DNA of 64,000 nt. Source: Sphingobacterium multivorum (GTDB taxonomy: Bacteria; Bacteroidota; Bacteroidia; Sphingobacteriales; Sphingobacteriaceae). Positions 20,419-29,630 of this stretch are shown piece by piece (the first letter of the stretch is position 1; the number at the start of each line of letters is the position of its first letter). Where the stretch lies: positions 310,001-374,000 of the forward strand of contig NZ_UAUU01000009.1 of NCBI RefSeq assembly GCF_900457465.1, read 5' to 3'. A program made the translations under genes and the position numbers. The notes below the pieces were generated by a model. It ran no database searches. It saw nothing but the letters and a program-made list of their open reading frames with translations, and was not told the DNA's origin.

Positions 20419-22305
20419 ATGTCGGATATTATTCAATTACTTCCAGATAATGTTGCTAATCAGATTGCGGCGGGAGAAGTGGTGCAGCGACCAGCGTCTG
20501 CAATTAAAGAATTGATTGAGAATGCTATTGATGCTGGAGCTGACAAAATAAAACTTATTGTTAAAGATGCAGGCAAGTCGTTGATTCAAGTCATTGACAA
20601 TGGTTGTGGTATGAGCGTAACTGATGCTCGCCTTTGTTTTGAGCGCCACGCAACATCAAAAATCCGTAAAGCTGAAGACTTATTTGCTATTCGTACAATG
20701 GGTTTCCGTGGTGAGGCGATGGCATCCATTGCCGCAATTGCACAGGTCGAACTCAAAACACGCCGTATTGAAGATGAGCTAGGTACAGTCGTTGAAATAG
20801 AGGGATCAAAAGTTGTCAACCAATACCCCGAAGCTGTTGCTGCCGGGACAAATATTTTAGTTAAAAATCTTTTTTACAATATTCCTGCACGGAGAAACTT
20901 CCTAAAGAGCAACTCGGTAGAAATGCGTCATATCATTGATGAATTTCAACGTATTGCTTTATCGAACCCACAGATTTTCCTAACCTTACATAGCGACGGA
21001 AATGAAATCTACCATTTGCCGGCAGAGACACTAAAACAACGTATTGTCCATATATTCGGAAACAATTACAATCAGCGTCTTGTCCCTGTGGAAGAAGATA
21101 CATCCATCATCAAGGTAGAGGGCTTTGTGGGGAAACCTGAGTTTGCGAAAAAAACTCGTGGTGAACAGTTTTTCTTTGTCAACAAACGCTTTGTGCGTGA
21201 TCCATACCTGCACCACGCTGTCATGAACGCCTATGAAGATATTCTGCAGGCAGAAACATTTCCTTTCTATGTCTTATTTATCGACATAGATCCTGCACGC
21301 ATTGATATCAACGTGCATCCGACCAAGACTGAAATTAAGTATGAGGACGATAAAGCCATTTATGCAATTATCCGTTCAGCCGTAAAAAGATCATTGGGAC
21401 GGTACAACATCATGCCATCCTTGGATTTTGAACAGGAAACTAGCTTCACCAATCTAATTACAAAAAAGGCATTGGATGAAATAATCGCTCCAACAGTTAC
21501 CTTTAATCCGGACTTCAACCCTTTTGATACAGACAAATCGAAATCCAATTCGAGCTACACCCGTTCAGAAAGCTACGCTGAAGGACTTAACAAGAAAACA
21601 GGTGGCATACCTAGCAATTGGGATTCTTTGTATCAAATCGTCGAAAAGGAGGAATCTGTTCAGTTACCATTGCATGATGAGCCGGAATTACGTACCGATG
21701 ACCCACAGATCATCCAGGTTGAAGATAAATCATCGTCGAAGCTCTTTTTCCAGCTGCATAATAAATATATTGTTTCGCAGATCCACTCCGGATTTATCCT
21801 GATCGATCAACAAGCGGCACATGAACGTATTCTCTTTGAGCAATTTCTTTCACAGCTGGACCAACATAAAGGTCTAAGTCAGCAAAGTTTGTTTCCCCAG
21901 ACTTTGGATCTGAATGCTGCGGATAATGAGTTAATGAAGGACCTCTTGGAGGACATCAACGGCTTAGGCTTTCAAATTCGTGAATTTGGAAAAAATTCCT
22001 ATATTATTGACGGAATTCCTGCAGATTTAGGGACAGGATTCGACGAAATAAAGATGATTGAGAAAATATTGGAGGATTACAAAAACAATCAATCTGAGTA
22101 TAAGCTCGCTAAGCGCGAAAATCTCGCAAAAAGCCTTGCCCGTAATGCAGCCATTAAACCTGGCACCGCATTGGACAATACAGCAATGGCAGAGCTTGTG
22201 GACAGACTTTTTGCTTGTCACTCACCCAATATCTCCATCTATGGAAATCCTGTAATTGTAACATTTACATTGCAAGAATTAGCGGAAAAATTTGGTAAAA
22301 ATTAG
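20419..22305 (+). CDS. mutL: DNA mismatch repair protein MutL
   Basis: A 628-residue MutL that links MutS mismatch recognition to strand removal. The start at 20419 (MSDIIQLLPDNVANQIAAGEVV) matches the family; a longer frame from 20374 would span the promoter. The GHKL ATPase motifs are ELIENAIDAGA, DNGCGM and TMGFRGEAMASIAA. The middle transducer domain is present, followed by a charged, variable linker. The C-terminal domain carries DQQAAHERILFE, which corresponds to the endonuclease motif DQHA(x)2E(x)4E with Gln for His, and a late ACHSPN in place of the usual CPHGRP-type Zn motif. Endonuclease activity is therefore probable but not certain. Confidence 0.97.
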   Translation: MSDIIQLLPDNVANQIAAGEVVQRPASAIKELIENAIDAGADKIKLIVKDAGKSLIQVIDNGCGMSVTDARLCFERHATSKIRKAEDLFAIRTMGFRGEAMASIAAIAQVELKTRRIEDELGTVVEIEGSKVVNQYPEAVAAGTNILVKNLFYNIPARRNFLKSNSVEMRHIIDEFQRIALSNPQIFLTLHSDGNEIYHLPAETLKQRIVHIFGNNYNQRLVPVEEDTSIIKVEGFVGKPEFAKKTRGEQFFFVNKRFVRDPYLHHAVMNAYEDILQAETFPFYVLFIDIDPARIDINVHPTKTEIKYEDDKAIYAIIRSAVKRSLGRYNIMPSLDFEQETSFTNLITKKALDEIIAPTVTFNPDFNPFDTDKSKSNSSYTRSESYAEGLNKKTGGIPSNWDSLYQIVEKEESVQLPLHDEPELRTDDPQIIQVEDKSSSKLFFQLHNKYIVSQIHSGFILIDQQAAHERILFEQFLSQLDQHKGLSQQSLFPQTLDLNAADNELMKDLLEDINGLGFQIREFGKNSYIIDGIPADLGTGFDEIKMIEKILEDYKNNQSEYKLAKRENLAKSLARNAAIKPGTALDNTAMAELVDRLFACHSPNISIYGNPVIVTFTLQELAEKFGKN

Positions 22306-22317
22306 AAGATAAAATAT

Positions 22318-23004
22318 ATGTTTCCACAACTGACACCTGTTATCAAGAATTTATTGATCATCAATATTATATTTTATATTGGATCTCAACTTGTACCTGT
22401 AGCATATGATTATCTTGCGGTCTATTACCCCGACTCGCCTTACTTTAAAATCTGGCAAGTGATCACGCATATGTTTATGCATGACAAAAACAATATTACC
22501 CATATCTTCTTCAATATGTTTTCCCTGGTCATGTTCGGTCCTATGATTGAGCAGGTGCTTGGGTCAAAACGTTTTTTAAATTTCTACCTGGTTTCAGGAA
22601 TTGGCGCTTGGTTCCTTTATACGGCTGTGAATGGCATACAACTTTATAATGCGACGGGTTCTTTCGCTCCGCTACATGGCATGAGCGGGAACGAACTTAT
22701 TTCCATGGCCAATACTGGGAACAACGAAGCATTAACCTACCTTATTCCAATGTTGGGTGCTTCGGGAGCTATTTATGGTGTACTATTGGCATTTGCCTAC
22801 CTTTTTCCAAACATACCGCTTCAATTTTTGTTTATTCCTGTACCAGTCAAAGCGAAGTATATGATCGGTGGATTTATCCTCATCGAAATATACATGAGCT
22901 TATCTAGACCAGGAGATTCTGTGGCTCACCTGGCTCACGTCGGTGGTGCACTATTTGGCTATCTACTGCTTAAACTGTGGAAGATTAGAAAAGGAATTTA
23001 TTAA
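22318..23004 (+). CDS. Rhomboid family intramembrane serine protease
   Basis: A 228-residue membrane protease with about six membrane helices. Catalytic residues are visible: Ser149 in LGASGAIYG and His207 in HLAHVGGALFG. The upstream HIFFNMFSLVMFGPMIE provides the His/Asn oxyanion region (His62, Asn66). An insertion of about 45 residues (around residues 104-142) between helices 3 and 4 is typical of Bacteroidota members. It starts 12 bases after mutL and is followed within 11 bases by a second rhomboid-like gene, so the three genes probably share a transcript. Confidence 0.92.
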   Translation: MFPQLTPVIKNLLIINIIFYIGSQLVPVAYDYLAVYYPDSPYFKIWQVITHMFMHDKNNITHIFFNMFSLVMFGPMIEQVLGSKRFLNFYLVSGIGAWFLYTAVNGIQLYNATGSFAPLHGMSGNELISMANTGNNEALTYLIPMLGASGAIYGVLLAFAYLFPNIPLQFLFIPVPVKAKYMIGGFILIEIYMSLSRPGDSVAHLAHVGGALFGYLLLKLWKIRKGIY

Positions 23005-23015
23005 TATCGTGCGCA

Positions 23016-23894
23016 ATGAATAACATCGGTTTAAAAGATTTTTGGAGACAAACCTATAAAACTGGCTCGCCCGTACCTTTGGTGATCAGTATCCAGGTTT
23101 GTTTATTTGTCCTCATTTATTTTTTAGACCTACTCTTCGAATTAAAAATTGTACCACAAAGCTTTTTGGAACCTACGGTGCGTCTATTAAGTTTACCGAG
23201 TAATTTCTCAAGTTTTATTGCACAACCATGGTCATTGGTTACATCGAATTTCGTTTACGTCAAGCTTTGGACCATACTTTTTGATAGTCTTTGGCTCTAT
23301 TGGGTCGGTCAGATCTTCTTTACCTTCTTAAACACCCGGCAATTTCTGTTTGTCTATATTGCCTCATGGCTGCTCGGCAGCGTGCTCTATATGGGCTTTG
23401 GGTCACTTATTCCCATGCCAAGTAACTTACAGCTCATGGGAGGTTCTCTCCCCTTGGCAGCGGTATTAGCCGCGATTGTGACTTTGGTTCCCAAGTATGA
23501 GCTACGGCTTTTGCTTTTGGGTAACATCAAGCTAAACTTAGTGGCCATTGTCTATTTTGGCCTAGAATTTCTTGCCCTTACGATGACGAATCGACCTGCT
23601 GCCATTTCGTATTTTGCTGTTGTCCTTTTTGGAATGGGCTTCACTTATGCGCTAAAATCGGGGATGGACTGGTCTACAATTTTTCAGAAAAAACAACAGA
23701 AGCCTGCAAAAATGAAAGTCGTTGTGGGTAACAATATACAGACAAATCGGAAACATCGTTATGACTTACCCAATCAGGATGAAATCGATGCTATCTTAGA
23801 TAAAATTTCTATTTCTGGCTACGACAGTCTAACGAACCATGAAAAAGAAACGCTCTTTAGGGCAAGCAATAGTGGTGACAAGGTTGATGGATAG
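23016..23894 (+). CDS. Rhomboid-like membrane protein lacking the catalytic dyad (pseudoprotease)
   Basis: A 292-residue protein with a rhomboid-like helix pattern (PLVISIQVCLFVLIYFL, then SLVTSNFVYV, SLWLYWVGQIFFTFLNTRQFLFVY). At the position of GxSG it has MGGSLPLAAVL without the Gly that follows Ser, and no His is found in the last helix (AVVLFGMGFTYALKSG). I therefore read it as an inactive homologue. A soluble C-terminal tail follows, with a conserved-looking EIDAILDKISISGYDSLTNHEKE motif that recurs in Bacteroidota rhomboids. It may act with the active rhomboid upstream, which is inference. Confidence 0.8.
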   Translation: MNNIGLKDFWRQTYKTGSPVPLVISIQVCLFVLIYFLDLLFELKIVPQSFLEPTVRLLSLPSNFSSFIAQPWSLVTSNFVYVKLWTILFDSLWLYWVGQIFFTFLNTRQFLFVYIASWLLGSVLYMGFGSLIPMPSNLQLMGGSLPLAAVLAAIVTLVPKYELRLLLLGNIKLNLVAIVYFGLEFLALTMTNRPAAISYFAVVLFGMGFTYALKSGMDWSTIFQKKQQKPAKMKVVVGNNIQTNRKHRYDLPNQDEIDAILDKISISGYDSLTNHEKETLFRASNSGDKVDG

Positions 23895-25002
23895 AAGGAC
23901 ATTTTTAAGGAGAAAACTGGGCTTTATCAGTAAAACAATGTTCCTGGCAAATATGCTTGCGATCGTTGCTTTACTTATGAGTTATTCGGCGACCTTCATT
24001 AATCCCAAATCCTTTTGGCCGATTGCATTTATGGGCTTAGGCTACCTTCCGATCCTCCTTATCAATATTGGATTTATCTTTTATTGGCTACTCCGCAAAC
24101 GGAAAATTGCGCTTTATTCGCTCATAACGATCCTCATTGGGTGGCCTTTTTTAACTAAGCATTGGAATATTCGCAAAGAGAATGCCCCTGTATCATCGGA
24201 GGTACGTACGCTTCGCATCATGACTTTCAATGCTCATCTGTTCAAGAAGGTAAACGATGAGAAAAAGAACTTCAAAGCCGACGTTGTCCGCATTATTGAC
24301 AGCATCTCTCCTGATGTGATCTGCTTTCAGGAATATATTAGCAAGATTAAGGGAAAACATGTTTTCTCTGAGGAATTCAAAGATAAATTGGGATATGACT
24401 ATTTTTTCTTTGAACCGAGCTCTAAAAACGATTATGAGGCGTATGGAATGGCTGTTCTTTCGCGTTTCCCGATCTATGATTCAGGAACCATCAGAGACAA
24501 CGATTACGGAATCAACCGGATTAGTTATGTTGATATCAAAAAACAGGACACCCTGATCCGCATCTACAATATACATCTACGTTCTTTTGCGCTGCAAAAT
24601 GAAGACAAGGAATTTATCCAAAACCTGTCCAATAATAATGAATCGGATAATTCGAGGACCCGTAAATTGAGCCGCAAACTTAAGAATGCCTTCGAGCTAC
24701 GCAGCGAACAGGCGCATTCGTTAAAGAAGCACATGAATGAATGTCAATATCCTTATATTGCCGTAGGTGATTTCAACGATACGCCAATGAGCTACTCGGT
24801 CAATCTAATTGGAGACAGGCTGTATAATGCATTTAAGGAGAAAGGTAATGGCTGGGGAGTAACCCATCATGCCCTGCTTCCGATCTTTCAGATCGACTAT
24901 ATTTTTGCTAGCCAGAAATTTCAGGTAATGAATTATCAGATTGTCAAACAGAAATTATCGGATCATTACCCCGTGTGGTCTGATCTTAGGCTTAAACCTT
25001 AG
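23887..25002 (+). CDS. Membrane-anchored endonuclease/exonuclease/phosphatase (EEP) family protein
   Basis: About 371 residues from the ATG at 23887, which overlaps the stop of the rhomboid-like gene by eight bases; an earlier ATG at 23839 would add 16 residues. Three hydrophobic segments fill the first ~105 residues, followed by an EEP catalytic domain: RTLRIMTFNAHLF, ICFQEYIS with the metal-binding Glu, IHLRSFAL, AVGDFNDTPMS with the catalytic Asp/Asn, and the C-terminal SDHYPVWSDL with the Asp-His pair. The substrate could be a phosphodiester in nucleic acid, lipid or inositide; it cannot be told from sequence. It converges on the Ctp protease and the coding ends overlap by 11 bases. Confidence 0.88.
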   Translation: MDRRTFLRRKLGFISKTMFLANMLAIVALLMSYSATFINPKSFWPIAFMGLGYLPILLINIGFIFYWLLRKRKIALYSLITILIGWPFLTKHWNIRKENAPVSSEVRTLRIMTFNAHLFKKVNDEKKNFKADVVRIIDSISPDVICFQEYISKIKGKHVFSEEFKDKLGYDYFFFEPSSKNDYEAYGMAVLSRFPIYDSGTIRDNDYGINRISYVDIKKQDTLIRIYNIHLRSFALQNEDKEFIQNLSNNNESDNSRTRKLSRKLKNAFELRSEQAHSLKKHMNECQYPYIAVGDFNDTPMSYSVNLIGDRLYNAFKEKGNGWGVTHHALLPIFQIDYIFASQKFQVMNYQIVKQKLSDHYPVWSDLRLKP

Positions 25003-26602
25003 GCATCTGATAACCCAATGTTTTAAGACCTATTTCAATAAATTTATCCCTTCGGTTTTTGATTTTGTAATATGCTTCACGACCAAAATAATAGCGACCG
25101 ACCAAGGCCTCGATATCGGATTGAATCAAATCATGTAAGTTTTTTGCTTCTTTGGCGGTGACCGAAATCCGCTTCTGACTGTTGAGATATGAAATAAATA
25201 GATCAAATTCTGTTGTCGGTAAGTGGTAACCGCTAATAAAATTCTCGATAGAATATGCGGGCAAATGTTTCGTGAAGCGATCATAAACAAATTCTTCGAT
25301 CGCATTGGAATGAAATATCTCGCGGTATTTGGCACTGGTTTCGTTGGTGTCAATCGGAATAGTAACATCCGGAAGAATACCACCACCACCAAAAACAAGT
25401 TTCCCTTTGCTGGTGGTAAACATTTCTTTTTGGCTGAATTCAGTGTCCATCGTCCATAGATCGAAGCCTGTCATGTATTTCGCAGCATCAAAATTGGCGC
25501 GTGTGTATTTTCGCTGAATGCATCTTCCAAGAGGGGTATAGTAGCGAGCTACAGTCAGATTGATTGCAGAGCCATCCGAAAAGTCAAATTGTTCTTGTAC
25601 TAAGCCTTTACCATAGGACCTGCGGCCGACAATCGTTGCCCGATCCAGATCCTGAAGAGCACCGCTCAAGATTTCGCTTGCTGATGCCGTACTTTCATTG
25701 ATTAGCACAATGACACGGCCATCACCAAAATCGCCAGCTTTCTCCGAATAGAAATCCTGGCGCAGCTCATTGGCACCCTCGGTATACATCAACAATCTTT
25801 TTTCTTTAAAAAATTGCCCCGCCAGATCAATCGCCGTATGGACAAATCCACCACCATTGTTACGCAGATCCAAAATAAGATCCTGCGCCCCACTTTTCCG
25901 TAAATCTATGAGCGACTGTCTGAATTCGTCTGCTGTCTTATGCCCAAATCTCCGAATTTTCACATAAGCTGTTTTCGGAGCGATCATATAGGATGCATCT
26001 AAGCTGGAAACATTTACCTGATCGCGAATGACTTTTATTGGATTGGCCATTACCACTCCATTACGTTGAATAGCAATCAATACAGCTGTTCCTTTCTTTC
26101 CACGGATTAACCTTTCAATTTCGGACTCGGTTACCTTTCTTCCGACAAGATCCTTATTCCCGATCTTTAAAATGCGGTCGCCGATACGCATACCTGCTTT
26201 TTCAGCGGGACCAGCAGCAACCATTCCAACAACAAGTAGCGTATCTTTCAGACGGAAATACTCCACACCGATACCATCAAATGTTCCTTCAAGCGTTTCC
26301 TGCTTTGCAAGCACTTGATTCGGCCTTAAAAAGGTGGAGAAAGGATCTAAACGGGATACGACATGTTCAATGGCTTCGTCTTGAACGGTATCTATACTGA
26401 CATTATCAACGTAATTCTCAGCAATTAATTGAATGAGATATTGTAATTTGTCCGAGTTGCCATTCGAGCGTAGACTCGAAAAGGTTGTTTTTTGGTTGCT
26501 TCCCTGCTCCTCGGCATAATTTTGCCCCAACAGCAAGCCAAGAAGCAATACTGCAGCATATGTAGCGGCTACAAAAATATTTCGTTTAATACTTTTCTGC
26601 AT
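24992..26602 (-). CDS. Carboxy-terminal processing peptidase, S41 family
   Basis: A 536-residue periplasmic serine protease. An N-terminal membrane anchor or signal (residues 8-27) is followed by a helical cap, a PDZ domain (about 100-190, GTFDGIGVEYFRLKD ... GMRIGDRILKIG), and the S41 catalytic core. The core shows DLRNNGGGFV, the catalytic Ser within NESTASASE (residues 302-310) and the general-base Lys332 in YGKGLVQ. A C-terminal helical extension of about 150 residues is typical of CtpA-type enzymes in Bacteroidota. Likely jobs are trimming of periplasmic proteins or lipoproteins. Confidence 0.95.
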   Translation of the reverse strand: MQKSIKRNIFVAATYAAVLLLGLLLGQNYAEEQGSNQKTTFSSLRSNGNSDKLQYLIQLIAENYVDNVSIDTVQDEAIEHVVSRLDPFSTFLRPNQVLAKQETLEGTFDGIGVEYFRLKDTLLVVGMVAAGPAEKAGMRIGDRILKIGNKDLVGRKVTESEIERLIRGKKGTAVLIAIQRNGVVMANPIKVIRDQVNVSSLDASYMIAPKTAYVKIRRFGHKTADEFRQSLIDLRKSGAQDLILDLRNNGGGFVHTAIDLAGQFFKEKRLLMYTEGANELRQDFYSEKAGDFGDGRVIVLINESTASASEILSGALQDLDRATIVGRRSYGKGLVQEQFDFSDGSAINLTVARYYTPLGRCIQRKYTRANFDAAKYMTGFDLWTMDTEFSQKEMFTTSKGKLVFGGGGILPDVTIPIDTNETSAKYREIFHSNAIEEFVYDRFTKHLPAYSIENFISGYHLPTTEFDLFISYLNSQKRISVTAKEAKNLHDLIQSDIEALVGRYYFGREAYYKIKNRRDKFIEIGLKTLGYQMPKV

Positions 26603-26633
26603 GGGAAATCTTCATGAATTATCGAAGATGAGA

Positions 26634-26664
26634 CAAACTATTCAACAATTAATTACTTCATCAA
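26634..26664 (-). promoter_or_regulatory. Candidate promoter of the ctp gene
   Basis: On the minus strand TTG is followed by a 20-base spacer and ATAGTTTG, a near match to the -7 box, about 32 bases before the ATG at 26602. Confidence 0.4.
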
Positions 26665-26869
26665 AAATAGCAAGTTTATTCGGTTAAACGAGCACCTGAA
26701 CCCATATTTTTACATTAAAAATAAAAAGTTCCCTTCCTTGTTTTCAGGCGGAAACAGCGTCTTCCATGGCTAGAAGTCTTTGTAAAAAATTAAAAAATAA
26801 CAACAGAACAGCCGATAAGGGCACCGAACATTTAATTTCAACAGATGAAGATGATGTCTATAATTTAAC

Positions 26870-26900
26870 TTGCAAATGCGCGTAAATTTATCTTAGTTTG
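26870..26900 (+). promoter_or_regulatory. Promoter of the orphan acidic protein gene
   Basis: TTG at 26870, a 20-base spacer and TTAGTTTG. The last 15 bases (ATTTATCTTAGTTTG) match the osmC and pepT promoters except for one base, and TTGCAAAT at the -33 side matches too. The rest of the 26603-26921 gap holds only this and the divergent ctp promoter. Confidence 0.6.
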
Positions 26901-26921
26901 AATTGAAAAAGATTCCACTTT

Positions 26922-27491
26922 ATGCACGAAATCGAACCTTATTACAACTGGCGGGACTATTACATTGCCGCTGAAGATGAACAATCCCCATTTTATGGTA
27001 CAATCTATAGCGAATTCGATTTTGACAAGCAGATCTATAATTTTCTTTTGCACCCACAATGGGACGAATTCGGTTCGCTTACCTTATATCTAAAAATACT
27101 ATTTGTGGACTATGAAAAACAATACTGTATTATCGAGCTGATTGGTGAATGGAATGATGCGATCTACAATGATATTATGTTGCTCAAGCGAGAAATTATC
27201 GATGTATTGATCAGTCAAGGCATCAAGTATTTTATTCTAATCGGGGAGAATGTACTGAATTTTCATGCTTCAGACGACTCTTACTATGAGGAATGGTTTC
27301 AGGATATCGATGATGGCTGGATTGCTGGCGTCGGTTTCCGTGAACATGTGATCGAAGAGTTCCAGCAACAGAATATAGATTATTACATTAATTTCGGTGG
27401 CGCATTGAATGAGCTACCTTGGCGGGCATTAAAACCGAAACAAGTTTTCCACCATGTGAATGATTCCTTAACAAAACGTCTTGGTTTTTAG
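26922..27491 (+). CDS. Conserved-looking hypothetical protein, acidic and aromatic-rich
   Basis: A 189-residue soluble protein with no signal peptide and no membrane segment. It is rich in Asp, Glu, Tyr, Trp and Phe (for example EPYYNWRDYY, SDDSYYEEWFQDIDDGW). Alternating hydrophobic strands (LTLYLKILFVDY, YCIIELIGEW) and a helix plus strand (REIIDVLISQGIKYFILIGE) suggest an alpha/beta fold. I do not recognise the family. The gene stands alone between the ctp and fumC units and has its own promoter, which belongs to the same sequence group as those of osmC and pepT. Confidence 0.75.
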   Translation: MHEIEPYYNWRDYYIAAEDEQSPFYGTIYSEFDFDKQIYNFLLHPQWDEFGSLTLYLKILFVDYEKQYCIIELIGEWNDAIYNDIMLLKREIIDVLISQGIKYFILIGENVLNFHASDDSYYEEWFQDIDDGWIAGVGFREHVIEEFQQQNIDYYINFGGALNELPWRALKPKQVFHHVNDSLTKRLGF

Positions 27492-27534
27492 ATCTGCTTA
27501 TTGGGTTTTATTCTCAATCCTTATTCTTTAATCC

Positions 27535-27565
27535 TTGCTCTTTACTGTATTATCCTGTAACTTTG
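27535..27565 (+). promoter_or_regulatory. Promoter of fumC
   Basis: TTG, a 20-base spacer and TAACTTTG, followed by a leader of about 65 bases to the ATG at 27633. Confidence 0.65.
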
Positions 27566-27632
27566 TAATTGATGTATTAGGTGCTTCGCACATATACTTA
27601 TAATTTTTACGTTTTACTTATACTTACATACT

Positions 27633-29030
27633 ATGTCATTCAGAATTGAAAAAGACACGATGGGTGAAGTTCAAGTCCCTGCAGACAAATACTGGGGTGC
27701 ACAGACAGAGCGTTCACGCAACAACTTTAAAATCGGACCGGCAGCTTCGATGCCACACGAAATCGTCGCAGGCTTTGCTTATTTGAAAAAAGCAGCTGCT
27801 TATGCTAACCACGAGTTGGGGGTATTACCTGTAGAGAAACGTGATGCAATCGCTACCGTATGTGATGAGATCTTAGCGGGCAAATTGGATGACCAATTCC
27901 CATTGGTTATCTGGCAAACGGGTTCAGGTACACAATCCAATATGAATGTAAATGAGGTTGTCGCAAACCGTGCACAAGTATTGGCTGGACATAAGATCGG
28001 TGAAGGCGAACCTGTGTTAAAAGCAAATGATGATGTAAATAAATCGCAATCATCTAACGATACTTTCCCTACAGGAATGCATATCGCGGCGTATAAAGCT
28101 GTTGCAGAGGTTACAATTCCAGGTGTAGAAAAATTGCGTGACACATTAGCTAAAAAAGCTGAAGAGTTTAAAAATGTCGTAAAAATTGGCCGTACACACT
28201 TAATGGATGCTACTCCGTTGACTTTAGGTCAAGAGATTTCAGGTTATGTCGCACAATTGAACCATGGTCTGAAAGCTTTAAGAAATACACTTTCGCATTT
28301 ATCAGAACTTGCATTGGGAGGTACTGCAGTAGGGACAGGATTAAATACTCCAAAGGGGTATGACGTTGTCGTTGCTAAATATATCGCCGAATTTACAGGC
28401 CTACCTTTCGTAACCGCTGAAAACAAATTTGAGGCATTGGCAGCTCATGACGCAATCGTTGAAACACACGGTGCATTAAAGCAATTGGCTGTAGCATTAA
28501 ATAAAATTGCAAACGATATCCGTATGTTGGCTTCTGGCCCACGCTCAGGTATCGGTGAAATCCTGATTCCTGAAAACGAACCAGGATCATCAATTATGCC
28601 AGGTAAAGTTAATCCAACGCAATGTGAAGCATTGACGATGGTTGCGGCACAAGTAATGGGTAATGATGTGGCTATTACAATTGGTGGAACGCAAGGTCAC
28701 TATGAACTAAACGTATTCAAACCATTGATGGCAGCAAACTTCTTGCAGTCTGCTCGCCTATTGGGTGATGCTTGTGTTTCATTTGAAGAGCACTGTGCAG
28801 CTGGTATTGAGCCGAACTACAAACGCATCAAAGAACTGGTTGACAACTCATTGATGCTGGTAACCGCTCTAAACACAAAAATTGGTTATTATAAATCGGC
28901 AGAAATCGCGCAGACAGCGCATAAAAATGGCACTACGCTTAAAGAAGAAGCAGTACGTTTAGGTTATGTGACTCCTGAAGATTTCGATGCTTGGGTAAAA
29001 CCAGAAGATATGGTTGGAAGTTTAAAATAA
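27633..29030 (+). CDS. fumC: Fumarate hydratase class II
   Basis: A 465-residue oxygen-stable fumarase converting fumarate to L-malate in the citric acid cycle. The visible motifs are the N-terminal [38 protein letters not shown] (about residues 94-109), [16 protein letters not shown] with the catalytic His, and the superfamily signature [13 protein letters not shown] with the catalytic Ser. Length and architecture are standard. A small lipoprotein gene starts three bases after the stop and may be co-expressed. Confidence 0.97.
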   Translation: MSFRIEKDTMGEVQVPADKYWGAQTERSRNNFKIGPAASMPHEIVAGFAYLKKAAAYANHELGVLPVEKRDAIATVCDEILAGKLDDQFPLVIWQTGSGTQSNMNVNEVVANRAQVLAGHKIGEGEPVLKANDDVNKSQSSNDTFPTGMHIAAYKAVAEVTIPGVEKLRDTLAKKAEEFKNVVKIGRTHLMDATPLTLGQEISGYVAQLNHGLKALRNTLSHLSELALGGTAVGTGLNTPKGYDVVVAKYIAEFTGLPFVTAENKFEALAAHDAIVETHGALKQLAVALNKIANDIRMLASGPRSGIGEILIPENEPGSSIMPGKVNPTQCEALTMVAAQVMGNDVAITIGGTQGHYELNVFKPLMAANFLQSARLLGDACVSFEEHCAAGIEPNYKRIKELVDNSLMLVTALNTKIGYYKSAEIAQTAHKNGTTLKEEAVRLGYVTPEDFDAWVKPEDMVGSLK

Positions 29031-29033
29031 GCT

Positions 29034-29567
29034 GTGACTTTTATTTCAATAAAAAATATACGAACAAAAACATACCTATTGGCGCTTGCCATAGGTATGT
29101 TTTTCTTTTTTACAGCCTGCAAATTCAATTCGGATATGCAGAGCGAAGGTGCCCCCTTTTTACAGGGAGAATGGGTCCAAGACAGCATTCCTGGACAGCA
29201 GCAGATGATGCAATACACCTTGACCGACTTCAAGTTTACCTGTGACTCTGTTTACGCGACCATGCACGTCAACAATAAAGTACAAATCATACCAGATAGC
29301 TGTTACAAAAATGGCTCTTGGACAGAACATGCAAAAGGTATTTATGTTTTGCGCGGAGACTCCATCATTGTCGATGGTATCTATACCAAGGAGAATGGCA
29401 AACAGAAGATTTCAGGTTGCTATCTTTCCGGTCAGTATATCCCCCGCTTTAAAGTCGTTTATCATACTGCAGATTCGGTGGTACTGGAAAGCAGGTTAGA
29501 TCAACGTCAGATCATCTTAAGAAAGACTAAAAATATTACTTGTGTCCCTCAAAAAAGGTATCAATAA
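29034..29567 (+). CDS. Small lipoprotein of unknown function
   Basis: A 177-residue lipoprotein. The frame has no suitable ATG before the signal peptide, so the GTG at 29034 is taken as start; this leaves three bases after the fumC stop. The signal is YLLALAIGMFFFFTAC with the lipid-bearing Cys near residue 28. The mature part has short beta strands (LQGEWVQDS, KFTCDSVYATMHV, IYVLRGDSIIVDGIY, VVLESRLDQRQIIL) that resemble a small fumarate-operon or lipocalin-like beta barrel, though no family is certain. Position suggests translation coupled to fumC. Confidence 0.75.
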   Translation: MTFISIKNIRTKTYLLALAIGMFFFFTACKFNSDMQSEGAPFLQGEWVQDSIPGQQQMMQYTLTDFKFTCDSVYATMHVNNKVQIIPDSCYKNGSWTEHAKGIYVLRGDSIIVDGIYTKENGKQKISGCYLSGQYIPRFKVVYHTADSVVLESRLDQRQIILRKTKNITCVPQKRYQ

Positions 29568-29630
29568 TTTTTAGTACAATCTATTTACTATCTTCGTACC
29601 ATTATCGTACAACCTCAACCTTAAAATACA

